From Sphingobium sp. 15-1 (lineage in GTDB: Bacteria; Pseudomonadota; Alphaproteobacteria; Sphingomonadales; Sphingomonadaceae), in the NCBI RefSeq assembly GCF_013375535.1, contig NZ_JABXJG010000002.1, positions 806,001-870,000 of the forward strand: DNA of 64,000 nucleotides. The letters run 5' to 3'. The notes below the pieces were generated by a model. The model was not told the DNA's origin, ran no database searches, and saw nothing but the letters and a program-made list of their open reading frames with translations. The translations under genes were made by a program, and so were the position numbers. Positions 27,313-35,751 of this stretch are shown here, in pieces. Position 1 is the stretch's first letter, and every line of letters begins with the position of its first letter.

Positions 27313-28164
27313 TCACCCGCCAAAGACGCATTCGACCCTGCCGAATGCACCGAAATCTCCCACGATCCTGCTTCCGGGGACCGCCTCCACCGGCCTGATG
27401 AAAGAGCCGGAAAGCACGATCTGTCCGGCTTCGATCCGCCCTCCATAAGCGGCGAGACGTGCCGCGAGCCAAGAGACCGAGAGAAGCGGATCGTCAAGGA
27501 CACCGGCGCCGAGCCCGGTTTCCTCAACCTCTCCGTTGCGCGACACGATCGCGCCAATCCAGCGCAGGTCCAGATCACGGAATCCCCGAACGGGATCGCC
27601 CAACACTATGCCGCCATTGGCGGCATTGTCCGACACCGTATCGAAGATGCGGCGCGACTGCTCCGTCCTGGGGTCCTTCCGCGTGATCCGGGTGTCGAGT
27701 ATCTCCAGCGCGGGCACGATATAGTCGGTCGCGGCGAGGATATCTTCGGCCGAAACCTCGCCGCCGATCAAAGGCGCCTTCATCACGAACGCAATCTCCG
27801 CCTCGATCCGCGGCTGAATGAAACGCGCCCTGGGAATGATTGCGCCATTTTCGAAGACCATGGATTGCAGGAGAACGCCCGAATCCGGAATGTCGATGGA
27901 AAGCGCGGACTGCATCGCCTTGGACGTAAGCCCGATCTTCCAGCCGACAATCCCGTCGCCAGCCGCCTGCTTGTGGCGGACCCATTCGGCCTGGATCGCA
28001 TAGGCATCATCCAGCGTCATGCCCGGATGGTCCTCACTGAGCAGCGGGATCTGGACATGGCTCCGTTCAGCGCCCTCCAGCGCGAGCGCGGCGCGGCGCA
28101 CGGCATCGCTATCGAGCGTGATGCCGCGCGCGAGGCCCGTGGCCAGGATAGAAGGCTTGTTCAT
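27313..28164 (-). CDS. hpaH: HpaH-like 2-oxo-hept-4-ene-1,7-dioate hydratase
   Basis: A 283-residue hydratase/decarboxylase of the MhpD/HpaH/XylJ group in the FAH fold, adding water to a 2-hydroxydienoate or 2-oxo-enoate to give a 4-hydroxy-2-oxo acid. Visible motifs are [25 protein letters not shown] (acidic metal ligands) and [10 protein letters not shown]. The region [13 protein letters not shown] is close to HpaH proteins. The start at ATG 28164 lies four bases after the bicupin stop. Being sandwiched between a ring-cleaving bicupin and the HpaI-like aldolase supports a hydration step in a meta-type pathway. The chain length of the substrate cannot be read directly. Confidence 0.87.
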   Translation of the reverse strand: MNKPSILATGLARGITLDSDAVRRAALALEGAERSHVQIPLLSEDHPGMTLDDAYAIQAEWVRHKQAAGDGIVGWKIGLTSKAMQSALSIDIPDSGVLLQSMVFENGAIIPRARFIQPRIEAEIAFVMKAPLIGGEVSAEDILAATDYIVPALEILDTRITRKDPRTEQSRRIFDTVSDNAANGGIVLGDPVRGFRDLDLRWIGAIVSRNGEVEETGLGAGVLDDPLLSVSWLAARLAAYGGRIEAGQIVLSGSFIRPVEAVPGSRIVGDFGAFGRVECVFGG

Positions 28165-28168
28165 CTTT

Positions 28169-29263
28169 TCAGGACGCGGCCAAGGCACGGTTGGTTTCGA
28201 AGCCCTCTTCCGCGCCGAGCAGCGCGGGCGGCTCCTTCAAGCTCTCCTGCCAAAGCAGGGATTCCATGGCGATGTTGAGCGGCTGGTCCTGAATCGTCAG
28301 CTCATAGACCGGCTCGTCGAAGGAGGCATGGTTGTGCACCGACCAGCCGGGGGCGGACAGCATCAGATCGCCCGCCTTCCACTCATAGACCTTGCCTTCG
28401 ACGGTGGAACGGCCCGAACCCGAGAAATAATAGTTCACGGCAGCCGACGAGTGCCGATGGGGCCGGTCGACAATTTTCGGCGGCCGCACCGTCATCGTCG
28501 CGAAGAAGTTGGGCGTGGTGCCATTAGTTCTTCCTGTCATCGGATTGTAAAGCAAATAGAGCCGACGGCCGATATACTCCTTGCCCAGGGCTTCGAGCTT
28601 GTCGAGATGCTCCTTGACCTGCTCCCACGGCCAGTAAAGAGCCGGGCTCTGCACCGAGGGCGGATTGATCAGCCGCTCATAGGGCATCATCCATGCGCCT
28701 TCGTCGTTCAGCGGGAATGTGCCATAGGGGCTGTTCCTGCGGCTGTCTTCCTCCCCGGCTGCCTTGTCGTCGTGCACCGGGCGCAGGATCGGCTGAGGAT
28801 TTTCCTCAACGACATGGATGTTCATCATCTCGAGCAGCGCGCCGTTCGAATAGGTCAACCGCGCATAGATTTCCTCGCCGCTGTTGCGATGACGATAGAC
28901 CCGCATCGAGGGCGTATTCCAGACATCGTGCAGCGCGGTGGGCCGCCGCTTGCCGCCGATCTCGGTCTCGCCCGCGCCCCGGATGACAAAGTTCACCTGG
29001 GTCGAGTTCTGCCGGAAGGTCGCGGTTTCCTCGCCCGGCAACAACACGTCGAGGGCAACCTCGATACCCGGCGCCAGGCCCAGCGACTTCTTGTTTCGCG
29101 GATGAACGAAATAGGACCGGCGACGGCCGTTTTCTGGGCGCGGCATGGCGGCCAGCCGGGCGATCTCGCGATCGATCTCCTCCTTGGGGATCACGATGGG
29201 TTCCCAGGGCGTATCGCGTTCAGGCAGCGCGCCGCTTCCTTCGACGAACACAGTGTCGCTCAT
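28169..29263 (-). CDS. bicupin ring-cleavage dioxygenase, gentisate/salicylate 1,2-dioxygenase-like
   Basis: A 364-residue protein with two cupin domains, as in gentisate, salicylate and 1-hydroxy-2-naphthoate 1,2-dioxygenases, which use Fe(II) to cleave an aromatic ring between carboxyl- and hydroxyl-bearing carbons. The C-terminal cupin carries the metal set: His269 and His271 in DRPHRHSS, plus His310 in GWSVHNH. The N-terminal cupin has lost it (TFRQNSTQVNFVIRG). In characterised gentisate dioxygenases the N-terminal cupin is the active one, so the active site appears swapped here. AGGAG precedes the start. Hydratase and aldolase genes follow, fitting ring fission to a 2-oxo-dienedioate. 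Substrate unproven. Confidence 0.8.
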   Translation of the reverse strand: MSDTVFVEGSGALPERDTPWEPIVIPKEEIDREIARLAAMPRPENGRRRSYFVHPRNKKSLGLAPGIEVALDVLLPGEETATFRQNSTQVNFVIRGAGETEIGGKRRPTALHDVWNTPSMRVYRHRNSGEEIYARLTYSNGALLEMMNIHVVEENPQPILRPVHDDKAAGEEDSRRNSPYGTFPLNDEGAWMMPYERLINPPSVQSPALYWPWEQVKEHLDKLEALGKEYIGRRLYLLYNPMTGRTNGTTPNFFATMTVRPPKIVDRPHRHSSAAVNYYFSGSGRSTVEGKVYEWKAGDLMLSAPGWSVHNHASFDEPVYELTIQDQPLNIAMESLLWQESLKEPPALLGAEEGFETNRALAAS

Positions 29264-29274
29264 GCTTATTTCTC

Positions 29275-30273
29275 CTAAATCCTTGCATTCGTCAGGCGCG
29301 GTGCGATGCGCTTCGGTTTCGGAATTTCGGTCCCCAGACCCTGAGCCCGCGCCCCTTCGAAAATGGCGAGCCCCAACGAAAGGTCGGCAATACCCATGCC
29401 CATCGCCTTGAAGACTGTGAGATCCGCATGGGCGGGGCGCTTCACCTCACCCGCCGCCAACGCGGAGAGAGGATGGACCGCCGACCATTTATCGTCGTCT
29501 TCGCCAAATGCATCCCCGAATTCGCGCGACAGTTTCCGCACCTGCGGCACGCTGTCCGCAGCGATCAAACCAGCCCGGCCCAATAAGCCGAACTCGAATT
29601 CGGCCCGCTCGGGCGTGATCGCTCCCACCGCATTGAGGTGTACGCCGCGCGGCAGCATGGCCGATGTCAAGAATGGCGCGGTCGCCCGCGTCGCGAGCGT
29701 TACGATTTCCGCGCCGTCAATCGCTTCCTCGAGCGTCGATGCGGCGATCGCCTCTATGCCAAGAAGCTTTTCGGCATTGCCGGCAAGTTGCTCGCGTTTC
29801 GAGGCGGTCGGGCTCCAGACGGCGATGCGATCCAGGGGACGAACGGCGGCGACAGCCGCGATCTGGGCCAGGCTTTGCTTGCCCGCGCCGATCATCGCCA
29901 TTCTCCTGGCCTCCGGCCTTGCCATCAGGTCGGTCGCCACGCCGCTGATGCCGCCGGTACGCATTTGTCCCAGGGCAAAGGCTTCGATGATCGCGCGCAC
30001 CGAGCCATCCTGGGCATCGATCAGGATCAGAAGAGGCATTGCCCCGCCCTCGGTATGCGCCCAGGTCTTGGTGCCGACATAGCCTCGCCCCTCGAACACC
30101 GCGCCGATCGCATGCAATGTCGAATGTCCGCCCCAGATCGCATGGGTCTTGACCATGTTGCTCGCGCGGCCGGCGGCTTCTTCCTTCAGCCCATCGTGCA
30201 ACGCCGTGATCGCTTCGGGCAGCGAAAGAAGCTGCACGACATGCTGTTCGGTAATCCAAATCGGATCGCTCAC
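29275..30273 (-). CDS. ornithine cyclodeaminase / mu-crystallin family protein
   Basis: A 332-residue Rossmann protein of the OCD/mu-crystallin family, whose members are NAD(P)-dependent cyclodeaminases, imine or ketimine reductases and amino acid dehydrogenases. The segments YVGTKTWAHTEGG, IEAFALGQMRTGG and MAMIGAGKQSLAQ (dinucleotide motif) are present, as is the C-terminal DLTVFKAMGMG. It starts with GTG at 30273, overlapping the upstream CMD-like stop by four bases (GTGA) with AAGGAG in front, so the two are translationally coupled. In a ring-cleavage operon an imine or keto reduction is more plausible than ornithine metabolism. Function beyond family is uncertain. Confidence 0.85.
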   Translation of the reverse strand: MSDPIWITEQHVVQLLSLPEAITALHDGLKEEAAGRASNMVKTHAIWGGHSTLHAIGAVFEGRGYVGTKTWAHTEGGAMPLLILIDAQDGSVRAIIEAFALGQMRTGGISGVATDLMARPEARRMAMIGAGKQSLAQIAAVAAVRPLDRIAVWSPTASKREQLAGNAEKLLGIEAIAASTLEEAIDGAEIVTLATRATAPFLTSAMLPRGVHLNAVGAITPERAEFEFGLLGRAGLIAADSVPQVRKLSREFGDAFGEDDDKWSAVHPLSALAAGEVKRPAHADLTVFKAMGMGIADLSLGLAIFEGARAQGLGTEIPKPKRIAPRLTNARI

Positions 30274-30830
30274 GCGCTCGTCTCCTTGGAGAATATCGAA
30301 GGCACGGGAGGTGCCAGTTGCAGCGCGTTCACGACGATGGCGTGCGTGATGTAACGGCCGATCAGAAAGAGGATCGCCATCGCTTGTTCAGGCCCGATAT
30401 GGTCGATAACCGCCTCCAATTGCGGCGATACGCCCTTGCCGCCATTTTTCGCCGCTGCGATCACGAGCCTTTGAACCGCACGCTCCACATCGGACAGAGA
30501 GCTGTCGTTGTCCGGCTCCAGCCGCTGGACATCCGCGACCCATTCCGCGCCGAAACCGAGCTTGACGGAAAGCCGTTCATGCTGGTGCCGCTCATAGCCA
30601 TTGTCCATCAGGCAGGCGATCGTAAGCGCACCGATTTCGGTAAGCCGGTCCGGAAGCGCCTTTTTGAGCGCCTCCGTCATTGCCATGAACGGCGCGAGCA
30701 CGTCCGGCTGATGGCCGGAACACCGGAAAAATTCGCCCAGATAGCCAAGGCGCTCCACGCGCGCCCTCAGCACATTTTGAACATTAGGGGCCAATTCTTC
30801 GAATGTCAGCCGTGCGATCCGCTCCGACAT
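30270..30830 (-). CDS. carboxymuconolactone decarboxylase / AhpD-like protein
   Basis: A 186-residue protein of the CMD/AhpD helical family. The core EIGALTIACLMDNGYERHQHERLSVKLGF aligns with the family active-site helix, but the redox CxxC pair is absent: only one Cys is followed by YERHQH. This resembles CMD-type rather than peroxidatic members. ATG 30830 follows GGAGG, and a longer start at 30896 would begin with atypical sequence. It is the first gene of the operon that continues into the OCD, bicupin, HpaH and HpaI genes, divergent from LysR. It might decarboxylate or isomerise a lactone intermediate; evidence is contextual only. Confidence 0.78.
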   Translation of the reverse strand: MSERIARLTFEELAPNVQNVLRARVERLGYLGEFFRCSGHQPDVLAPFMAMTEALKKALPDRLTEIGALTIACLMDNGYERHQHERLSVKLGFGAEWVADVQRLEPDNDSSLSDVERAVQRLVIAAAKNGGKGVSPQLEAVIDHIGPEQAMAILFLIGRYITHAIVVNALQLAPPVPSIFSKETSA

Positions 30831-30903
30831 GTGCACCTCCCATTTGCCAGCCTTTATGGAAATGACGCCCTTCATCCGGAAATATATTGTTTGCACCCCG
30901 GTG

Positions 30904-30918
30904 ATACCCTATGCGTAT
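30904..30918. promoter_or_regulatory. LysR-type box ATAC-N7-GTAT in the divergent promoter
   Basis: The sequence ATACCCTATGCGTAT has the T-N11-A form with dyad arms ATAC/GTAT that LysR-type regulators bind. It sits five bases before the LysR start (30923) and 74 bases upstream of the CMD-like start on the other strand, the expected place for a regulator that represses itself and activates the divergent operon. Confidence 0.55.
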
Positions 30919-30922
30919 AGCC

Positions 30923-31834
30923 ATGGACGTCCGGCAACTTCGCTATTTCGTCGCTTTGGCGGAGGAGCTGAATTTCACGCGTGCGGCCGCCCGTTGCCAT
31001 GTGTCGCAGCCTCCGCTCAGCCGCGCGATCAAGCAGCTTGAGGAGGAACTGGGCGCCGAGCTTTTCCTGCGCGACACGCATCAGGTGCGCCTGACCCCGG
31101 CCGGGGTCACTCTGGCGAACGACGCGCAAAGGATTTTGGCGCTGGTAAACGAGTCGGGCGAGCGCGTGAAGAAGGTCGCGCGCGGCCTGCGCGGCACGCT
31201 GACCCTGGGTTTCGGCGGTTCGACCGTCTATTCCTTCTGGCCCAAGCTGGTGCGGGGCTTCACCGAAGCGATGCCGGACGTCGACCTGGTTTTTCGCGCC
31301 ATGTCCGTACTCGAACAGATCGAAGCGCTCCGCAACGATCAAATCGACATCGGCCTCATCCGTCTTCCCGTATTGGATGAACTGGTCGAGACCGAACCTG
31401 TCTATCAGGAACCGTTGGCCGTGGCCCTGCCCTCTGGCCATCCGCAGTTGGACAGTTCGGGTCCTGTCGCCATCCACGACCTCTCCACATCGCCCTTCGT
31501 CACCTATGAGGCGCGGCGGGGCTTCAACTTTCAGGCTGACCTGCATGCCCTGTGCCGGTTCGCGCGTTTCGAGCCGCGCATCGTCCATCAGGCGCCGTCG
31601 ACCGAAGCCGTTGTCGGCATCGTCGCATGCGGCCAGGGCGTCGCCATCATCCCCGCTTCGGCGGAGCGATTACGGATGCGGGGAGTTTTGTTCAGACCGC
31701 TCGACGGGACGGGCGTTCCTCCCCAACTTACGGCGGTAAGCTTTGGACTTGCCTGGCGCCGCGACACCCAGTCCGCCGTCACGAGAGAATTCATCGACTA
31801 TGTGCGAACGCAGAAAGACGAGACTGCGGAATAG
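30923..31834 (+). CDS. LysR-family transcriptional regulator
   Basis: A 303-residue LTTR. The N-terminal winged HTH reads MDVRQLRYFVALAEELNFTR, then AAARCHVSQPPLSRAIKQLEEELG, typical of the BenM/CatM-like aromatic-responsive group. The effector domain follows from about residue 90 (TLTLGFGGSTVYSF). ATG 30923 gives the standard LTTR start; ATG 30911 is possible. It is divergent from the six-gene bicupin operon with a 92-base shared promoter containing a T-N11-A box, so it is the likely activator, with a ring-cleavage substrate or product as co-inducer. It is followed by 259 bases of gene-free DNA before the third TonB receptor. Confidence 0.9.
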   Translation: MDVRQLRYFVALAEELNFTRAAARCHVSQPPLSRAIKQLEEELGAELFLRDTHQVRLTPAGVTLANDAQRILALVNESGERVKKVARGLRGTLTLGFGGSTVYSFWPKLVRGFTEAMPDVDLVFRAMSVLEQIEALRNDQIDIGLIRLPVLDELVETEPVYQEPLAVALPSGHPQLDSSGPVAIHDLSTSPFVTYEARRGFNFQADLHALCRFARFEPRIVHQAPSTEAVVGIVACGQGVAIIPASAERLRMRGVLFRPLDGTGVPPQLTAVSFGLAWRRDTQSAVTREFIDYVRTQKDETAE

Positions 31835-32015
31835 GATTTATCGGGACGGCTGACGGCCATCGTCGCCCCCATGTGACCATCCTTCATCTTAAACCAGGCG
31901 GCCGTGCCAACGCTGATGGGGGAATTGCGCGATATTACCGTATCTTGAGTCATGCACCCGGTTCGATGATTCCACATATGACTAGTAGATCATTTTTATG
32001 CGGAAAAATTGGCCA

Positions 32016-32045
32016 TTGACATCCAGATTTACATAGTTTCCTAAT
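32016..32045 (+). promoter_or_regulatory. possible sigma-70 promoter of the third TonB receptor
   Basis: TTGACA (32016-32021) is followed after 18 bases by CCTAAT (32040-32045), 49 bases before the receptor start, in an AT-rich gap. The -35 box is perfect but the -10 is only partial, so the call is tentative. Confidence 0.3.
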
Positions 32046-32093
32046 TAGCGCGCCAGCATAATCATACTAATGGTCAGTAACAGGAAGCTATAA

Positions 32094-34316
32094 ATGGGGG
32101 CATCCATGTCGAGAAACATTGTCCGTCTCATGAGCCGTTGCAGCATCACACCGCTCATGGTCATGTTGATAAACACGACAGCCTATGGTCAGGCACCGGC
32201 AGGAGGGCCTGCTGCGTCAGCGTCCGCGGACAGTGAAAGCGGGGGATCGGACATCGTCGTGACGGCCCAGCGCCGCGAACAGAAGCTGCAGGATGTTCCA
32301 ATCGCGATCACCGCGGTGACCGCCGAAGACCTGACCGCGCGCAACGTATTTGACCTTCAGTCCATTTCCTCAGTGGTGCCCTCGGTTCAAATTACCGGCG
32401 CAGGCGGGGTCACGGGCAATCATCAGGTCTCCATCCGCGGCATATCAGGACAAGGCAGCCCGATCGGCACGGCTCAGCCGGTCGCTACCTATATTGACGG
32501 CGAATATCTGCCGTCCACCGATGCCGCCTTTTTCACGCTGGACGACGTGGAGCGGGTCGAAGTTTTGCGTGGCCCGCAGGGTACGCTCTATGGCCGCAAT
32601 TCGACCGCGGGCGCCATCAACATCATCACGCGAATGCCCGGTGACAGGGTTAGGGCGGGCTTTGACGTCAGCTATGGCAATTACAGCCATGTCCTGACGC
32701 GCGGTTCGGTGAGCGGGCCGCTGATCGGCGGGCTGAGTGCCGGCCTGTCGGCAAGCTATGAGTCGCGCGACGGCTTCATCAAGAACAGCACCACCGGAAA
32801 CAGTATCGATGACCTGACATCCTATGTCGTCCGCGGGAAATTGCGTTACCAGTCACCGGACGAGAATTTCTCGATATTGCTAGCCGCCGACACATGGGGC
32901 CGCGACAATCCATCCACCGTCTGGAGTTCCCTCTACGACTCCACCAATACAGTCTTCGTTGGCCTGCCGAATCCCGGTACCGTAACCTACTCGGCAGCGG
33001 CTGAAGCAACCTACCGGAATGACAACAGGTCGGAGGGTCAAGCCATCACGCTGAATTACAAGGCATCCCCGGGCCTTGAATTCACCTCGATCACGTCCCA
33101 TCGCACCTATCGGGTCGATATCGCCTACTACACGCCGATCTTCAATCTGGCGGGCGGTTCGATCATGCGTTACAAGACGTTCAATTCCGAGTTCCGTGGC
33201 AATTATACGGGGGAAATCCTCACGATAACCGCTGGCATCAACTATTATCGCAACGATCAGCTCTATGCCACGCAATCGCCGCACGCCCTTGGCATAACCC
33301 TCCCCATGACGAGCCCGCGAGATACGTCCAATCTCGAAGCGGTAGGACTGTTCGGTCAGGCGGAAGTTGCCTTAACGCCTAAGCTGACGTTGGTCGGCGG
33401 CGCCCGCTATATTCACGAAACGCAGGATTTCGTGATCGATTACAGCAAGGCCGTCGTCCCCGGACCGCTGATCAATGGAACGGTGAAGGCCAACAAGCCG
33501 ATCTTCAATGGCGGCGTGAACTATAAGGCCACGCCCGACATCCTGCTTTACGCCAAGGTCAGCCAGGGTTATCAGGCACCAGGCTTCAACAGTTCGATCC
33601 GGTCGACATCGGCCTTCACCTTCAAGCCGGAAAAGCTTTTGGCCTATGAAGTCGGCGTGAAGTCGGAACTGTTCGATCGCCTGCTAACCTTGAACCTGGC
33701 AGGCTTCTATTACGACTATAGCGATCTTCAGGTGAAGAATATCGTGACGGTCGGCGTGCAGGTCATCGACAATGCCGCCAGTGCGCGGATCAAGGGCTTC
33801 GAGGGAAGCCTTGCCCTGCGGCCGGTCAAAGGCCTGACCCTGAGCGGCGACCTTTCCTGGACCGACGCCACGTACAAGTCCTTCTGCGAAGGCAATGGCG
33901 GAAGCGCGCCGTCAGCCGGAGATGCTGCTTGCATCAACAATAACGGCATCGCCGGTTGGGATCGTTCCGGAAACTATCTAAGCAACTCACCGAAATGGTC
34001 GGGCAGCGCATCGGCCAACTATAACTTCCCCCTGGGGCCTGGTGAGGTCCGCGCCAATGCGAGCTATAATTTCTCATCGAAGGCCTATTTCTCGCCGGCG
34101 AACGAACTGCCGGTGAGCCGGGGCAGTATCGACAAGCTCGATGCCCGCCTTGGCTATCGGCTCGATGGGTTTGAGATTTATGCCTATGGCCAGAACCTGA
34201 CCAATAGACGCTATGCGTCCTTCCCGATCCGGGCGCTTTCCACGCCGTATAATTTCGTCGTGAGCCCCCCGAACGATCCCAGGACTTACGGCGTCGGCAT
34301 CCGTTACAGCTACTGA
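32094..34316 (+). CDS. TonB-dependent outer-membrane receptor
   Basis: A 740-residue outer-membrane receptor of a different subgroup from those at 346 and 20908. ATG 32094 follows CAGGAAG. The signal region ends near INTTAYGQ, with a Ser/Ala-rich linker before the plug start DIVVTAQRREQKLQDVPIAI. The plug contains RGPQGTLYGRNSTAGAINII and the chain ends in IRYSY, the barrel signal. It stands alone: LysR lies upstream on the same strand, and a strong hairpin terminator separates it from the convergent M24 gene. It may feed the bicupin operon across the LysR gene or the LLM/amidohydrolase operon downstream. Cargo unknown. Confidence 0.93.
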   Translation: MGASMSRNIVRLMSRCSITPLMVMLINTTAYGQAPAGGPAASASADSESGGSDIVVTAQRREQKLQDVPIAITAVTAEDLTARNVFDLQSISSVVPSVQITGAGGVTGNHQVSIRGISGQGSPIGTAQPVATYIDGEYLPSTDAAFFTLDDVERVEVLRGPQGTLYGRNSTAGAINIITRMPGDRVRAGFDVSYGNYSHVLTRGSVSGPLIGGLSAGLSASYESRDGFIKNSTTGNSIDDLTSYVVRGKLRYQSPDENFSILLAADTWGRDNPSTVWSSLYDSTNTVFVGLPNPGTVTYSAAAEATYRNDNRSEGQAITLNYKASPGLEFTSITSHRTYRVDIAYYTPIFNLAGGSIMRYKTFNSEFRGNYTGEILTITAGINYYRNDQLYATQSPHALGITLPMTSPRDTSNLEAVGLFGQAEVALTPKLTLVGGARYIHETQDFVIDYSKAVVPGPLINGTVKANKPIFNGGVNYKATPDILLYAKVSQGYQAPGFNSSIRSTSAFTFKPEKLLAYEVGVKSELFDRLLTLNLAGFYYDYSDLQVKNIVTVGVQVIDNAASARIKGFEGSLALRPVKGLTLSGDLSWTDATYKSFCEGNGGSAPSAGDAACINNNGIAGWDRSGNYLSNSPKWSGSASANYNFPLGPGEVRANASYNFSSKAYFSPANELPVSRGSIDKLDARLGYRLDGFEIYAYGQNLTNRRYASFPIRALSTPYNFVVSPPNDPRTYGVGIRYSY

Positions 34317-34322
34317 CGGATC

Positions 34323-34358
34323 AACGCCCCCTTCCATCTTCTGGAAGGGGGCGTTTGT
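34323..34358 (+). terminator. hairpin terminator between the TonB receptor and the M24 gene
   Basis: A perfect 14-bp GC-rich stem (34323-34336 with 34342-34355), a 5-base loop and a short GTTTG tail. It lies seven bases past the receptor stop. Because the M24 gene ends at 34387 on the other strand, it may serve both transcripts. Confidence 0.8.
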
Positions 34359-34386
34359 TCGTCGGCATTCGACGGACTTTTTGACT

Positions 34387-35595
34387 TCATTCGATTTCGA
34401 TGATGGCAGGCGGTCGCTTGCCAAGGCGCTGTGCGCCATCGGGCGTGCAAATGACAGTGTCGCCCCAATAGACCCATTTGCTGCGGTCCTTCGTCCAGAC
34501 GATCGGCTTGACGACGAAGGCGCTGTTTTCTTCGATTATCCAGTTCGCCATCGTCGCGTCCCGCACGCCGAAGACGGCAAGGGGCGAGTCATCCCCCATT
34601 CCCCGGCCATGCATCAGAACCCGCACGTCGAAGCGGTCGTCGGTCATGTCGTTGAGATCCGCCGCAATGGCGCCCAACGTCTGGCCGGGACGCAGCCTGT
34701 CATGACAGATGCGCACGGCCTGCTGCTGACGTTCGAACATCTCGTGATATTCGTCGGGCGCGCGGCCAAGGAACAGCGCCTGGGCGCCGGCTGCATCGCA
34801 GCCGCCATAGCGTCCCTGCAGTTCGGTCATGATGGCGTCGCCAGCACGAAGGCGGCGCCTGCTGGGCAGGTAGGCGTTCGACGGAGGTTGAGGTTGACCC
34901 GCCGACCAGAGGATGAAGGTCGGCACTTCGCCGCCGCCTTCCACCAGCGATGCGATCATATGCGCGTAGATTTCATTTTCCGGAACGCCGGGACGCGCTT
35001 CGTTCGCGACGACATCGATTGCGCGCTCCAGCAGTTCGGTGCCTTTGCGGAGAAAGGCGATTTCCTCTTCCGATTTCACGAAGCGGGCTTCCGCCATCAG
35101 GGGCGTGGCGTTGACGAGCTCGATATGGGGCAACTGCTCGCGCAGCATCTGTATCGTGCCGTAGGACGTCGTGCCTTCGGGAAAGCGCGTATTGCCCGAC
35201 AGGCCGGAAACGCCGAGGCGCCGGATGTTCGGAGCCTCCTTCAGCCGCTCGATCACCGATCCGGTGAAACCCCAGGCGCCGGTCATCACCCGCACGTCAT
35301 CGACCCAGTCCTGACGCCGCCGGCAAACCTCAGGATGCACGTCGCCGCTGGTGAATATGGTCACTTCGCCGTCGACCGGAAACACGGTCGCCAATGTCCA
35401 ATGGTTGCCGCCCAGCCCCGTCAGATAACGGGTGTTGGCCTGCTGCGTGTCGAAGAGGCCCGTGTGCGGCGGCACGAAGATGGTGTCGATCTTATCCCGT
35501 TCCATCAGATTGCGAACGCGCGACCAGCGGCGCTCGCGTTCTGCCAGGGAGAATTTGGGGATGCCCACCTCATCTTCATATTCGTGCTCGCTCAT
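34387..35595 (-). CDS. M24-family pita-bread protein lacking the metal ligands (creatinase-like)
   Basis: A 402-residue protein with the creatinase/prolidase N-terminal domain (about 1-170) and the pita-bread M24 domain (about 170-395). At the five metal positions of aminopeptidase P it has Glu258, Ala269, His329, Lys363 and Gly378 instead of Asp, Asp, His, Glu and Glu, so a dinuclear metallopeptidase is very unlikely. Creatinase is the known metal-free precedent in this fold, hydrolysing a C-N bond. It is last in the minus-strand operon LLM, amidohydrolase, amidohydrolase, M24, with a 156-base gap before it. It is related to the partial protein at the right edge of the window. Best guess is a C-N, C-O or amidine-type hydrolase. 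Confidence 0.8.
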   Translation of the reverse strand: MSEHEYEDEVGIPKFSLAERERRWSRVRNLMERDKIDTIFVPPHTGLFDTQQANTRYLTGLGGNHWTLATVFPVDGEVTIFTSGDVHPEVCRRRQDWVDDVRVMTGAWGFTGSVIERLKEAPNIRRLGVSGLSGNTRFPEGTTSYGTIQMLREQLPHIELVNATPLMAEARFVKSEEEIAFLRKGTELLERAIDVVANEARPGVPENEIYAHMIASLVEGGGEVPTFILWSAGQPQPPSNAYLPSRRRLRAGDAIMTELQGRYGGCDAAGAQALFLGRAPDEYHEMFERQQQAVRICHDRLRPGQTLGAIAADLNDMTDDRFDVRVLMHGRGMGDDSPLAVFGVRDATMANWIIEENSAFVVKPIVWTKDRSKWVYWGDTVICTPDGAQRLGKRPPAIIEIE

Positions 35596-35751
35596 GAGAC
35601 ACCTCTCTATGCTTTTGGATATTTTCAGTTTAGCCGAATGGCGCTGGCCCCCTTGGCAAAAGCGGCCGGCTGACCAAATGCACAGCGCAAACCAAGCCCC
35701 AAGTCCTGGACTGCACCTCCATGAAGGAAGGGCAGTCCAAGCTATGAAGAC

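Noticed and set aside
26513-28164. Complete homoprotocatechuate (hpa) degradation cluster
   Set aside because: Only the hydratase and aldolase are present; the dioxygenase, semialdehyde dehydrogenase, isomerase and decarboxylase of that pathway are absent.
35707-35739. Inverted repeat TGGACTGC...GCAGTCCA as a terminator after the amidohydrolases
   Set aside because: Only 8-bp arms with a 17-base loop and no U-tract on the relevant strand; the M24 gene downstream seems part of the same operon.
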